Assembly: GCA_937931165.1 (NCBI GenBank)
Contig: CALHCI010000020.1
Location: 1-33,448, forward strand
Direction of reading: 5' to 3'
Source of the DNA: an uncultured Granulosicoccaceae bacterium
GTDB lineage: Bacteria > Pseudomonadota > Gammaproteobacteria > Granulosicoccales > Granulosicoccaceae
DNA: 33,448 nt
The translations under genes were made by a program, and so were the position numbers. Of this stretch, positions 33,398 through 33,448 are shown in pieces. How positions within the stretch are numbered: position 1 is the stretch's first letter; the number at the start of each line of letters is the position of its first letter. Below the pieces are notes generated by a model, which worked only from the letters and a program-made list of their open reading frames with translations, did not search any database and was not told where the DNA came from.

Positions 33398-33448
33398 ATG
33401 AATTTTAAACAGTTCGCTTTATCGACTACGGTGGCTTTTCTGGCCAGC
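33398..33448 (+). CDS. secreted or membrane protein, N-terminus only (cut by window edge)
   Basis: Seventeen codons are visible, MNFKQFALSTTVAFLAS, which looks like the start of a signal peptide. GGAAG lies three bases, and GGAGAG twelve bases, before the ATG. It is preceded by a nested inverted repeat. Nothing can be said about function. Confidence 0.6.
   Translation, partial: MNFKQFALSTTVAFLAS

Overview
The window reads as a sugar- and carbon-scavenging stretch of a heterotrophic, probably marine, proteobacterium. Mixed clues point to a gammaproteobacterium: a short DTW-domain tRNA-modification protein, a REP-associated (Y1/HUH) transposase with its own repeats, and a secreted protein with DGDGWGWE modules of the kind I recall from marine polysaccharide degraders. 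The two sugar loci, however, have the gene content and order known from Rhizobium-type alphaproteobacteria, so the taxonomic call is tentative and lateral transfer of the sugar loci is possible. No rRNA, tRNA or CRISPR array is visible.

Region 1 (1-5777) is a D-xylose locus: the N-terminus of a divergent ROK-family regulator, then xylF (binding protein), an intrinsic terminator acting as attenuator, xylH (permease), a one-domain xylG (ATPase), xylA (isomerase) and a PPOX-fold flavoprotein. No xylulokinase gene lies inside the window.

Region 2 (5778-9128) is accessory: a short TapT/DTW protein, a secreted Cys-rich protein with two DGDGWGWE modules, and a RAYT transposase gene bracketed by REP-like repeats in opposite orientations (acaccca- on the left, tgggtgt- on the right), with a REPIN-like inverted pair farther left.

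Region 3 (9129-21566) holds a GMC oxidoreductase followed by a complete L-rhamnose catabolic locus of Rhizobium leguminosarum type. The leftward operon is rhaR-rhaS-rhaT-rhaP-rhaQ-rhaM-rhaK and the rightward operon is rhaD-rhaI. Together they import rhamnose by a CUT2-class ABC transporter, interconvert anomers (RhaM), isomerise (RhaI), phosphorylate (RhaK), cleave rhamnulose-1-phosphate to DHAP and lactaldehyde, and oxidise the lactaldehyde (two-domain RhaD). The divergent intergenic region carries four GATTG repeats at exact 10-bp spacing flanked by inverted CAATC copies, a strong candidate RhaR operator.

Region 4 (21594-25348) is a leftward three-gene glutamate-synthase-like set (class II amidotransferase, GXGXG protein, FMN protein; GlxBCD/MgsABC type) divergent from an XRE-cupin regulator. 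The FMN subunit has lost two of the three cysteines that bind the 3Fe-4S cluster in true GltB.

Region 5 (25428-33448) holds two overlapping acyl-CoA dehydrogenase genes (probable heteromer), a lipoprotein with an HELAH metallopeptidase motif behind a near-consensus sigma70 promoter, an MFS transporter, an alpha/beta-hydrolase pseudogene with an internal deletion, a zinc-type/quinone-oxidoreductase-like MDR enzyme, an unlisted 40-residue membrane microprotein, and the first 17 codons of a secreted protein behind a nested inverted repeat.
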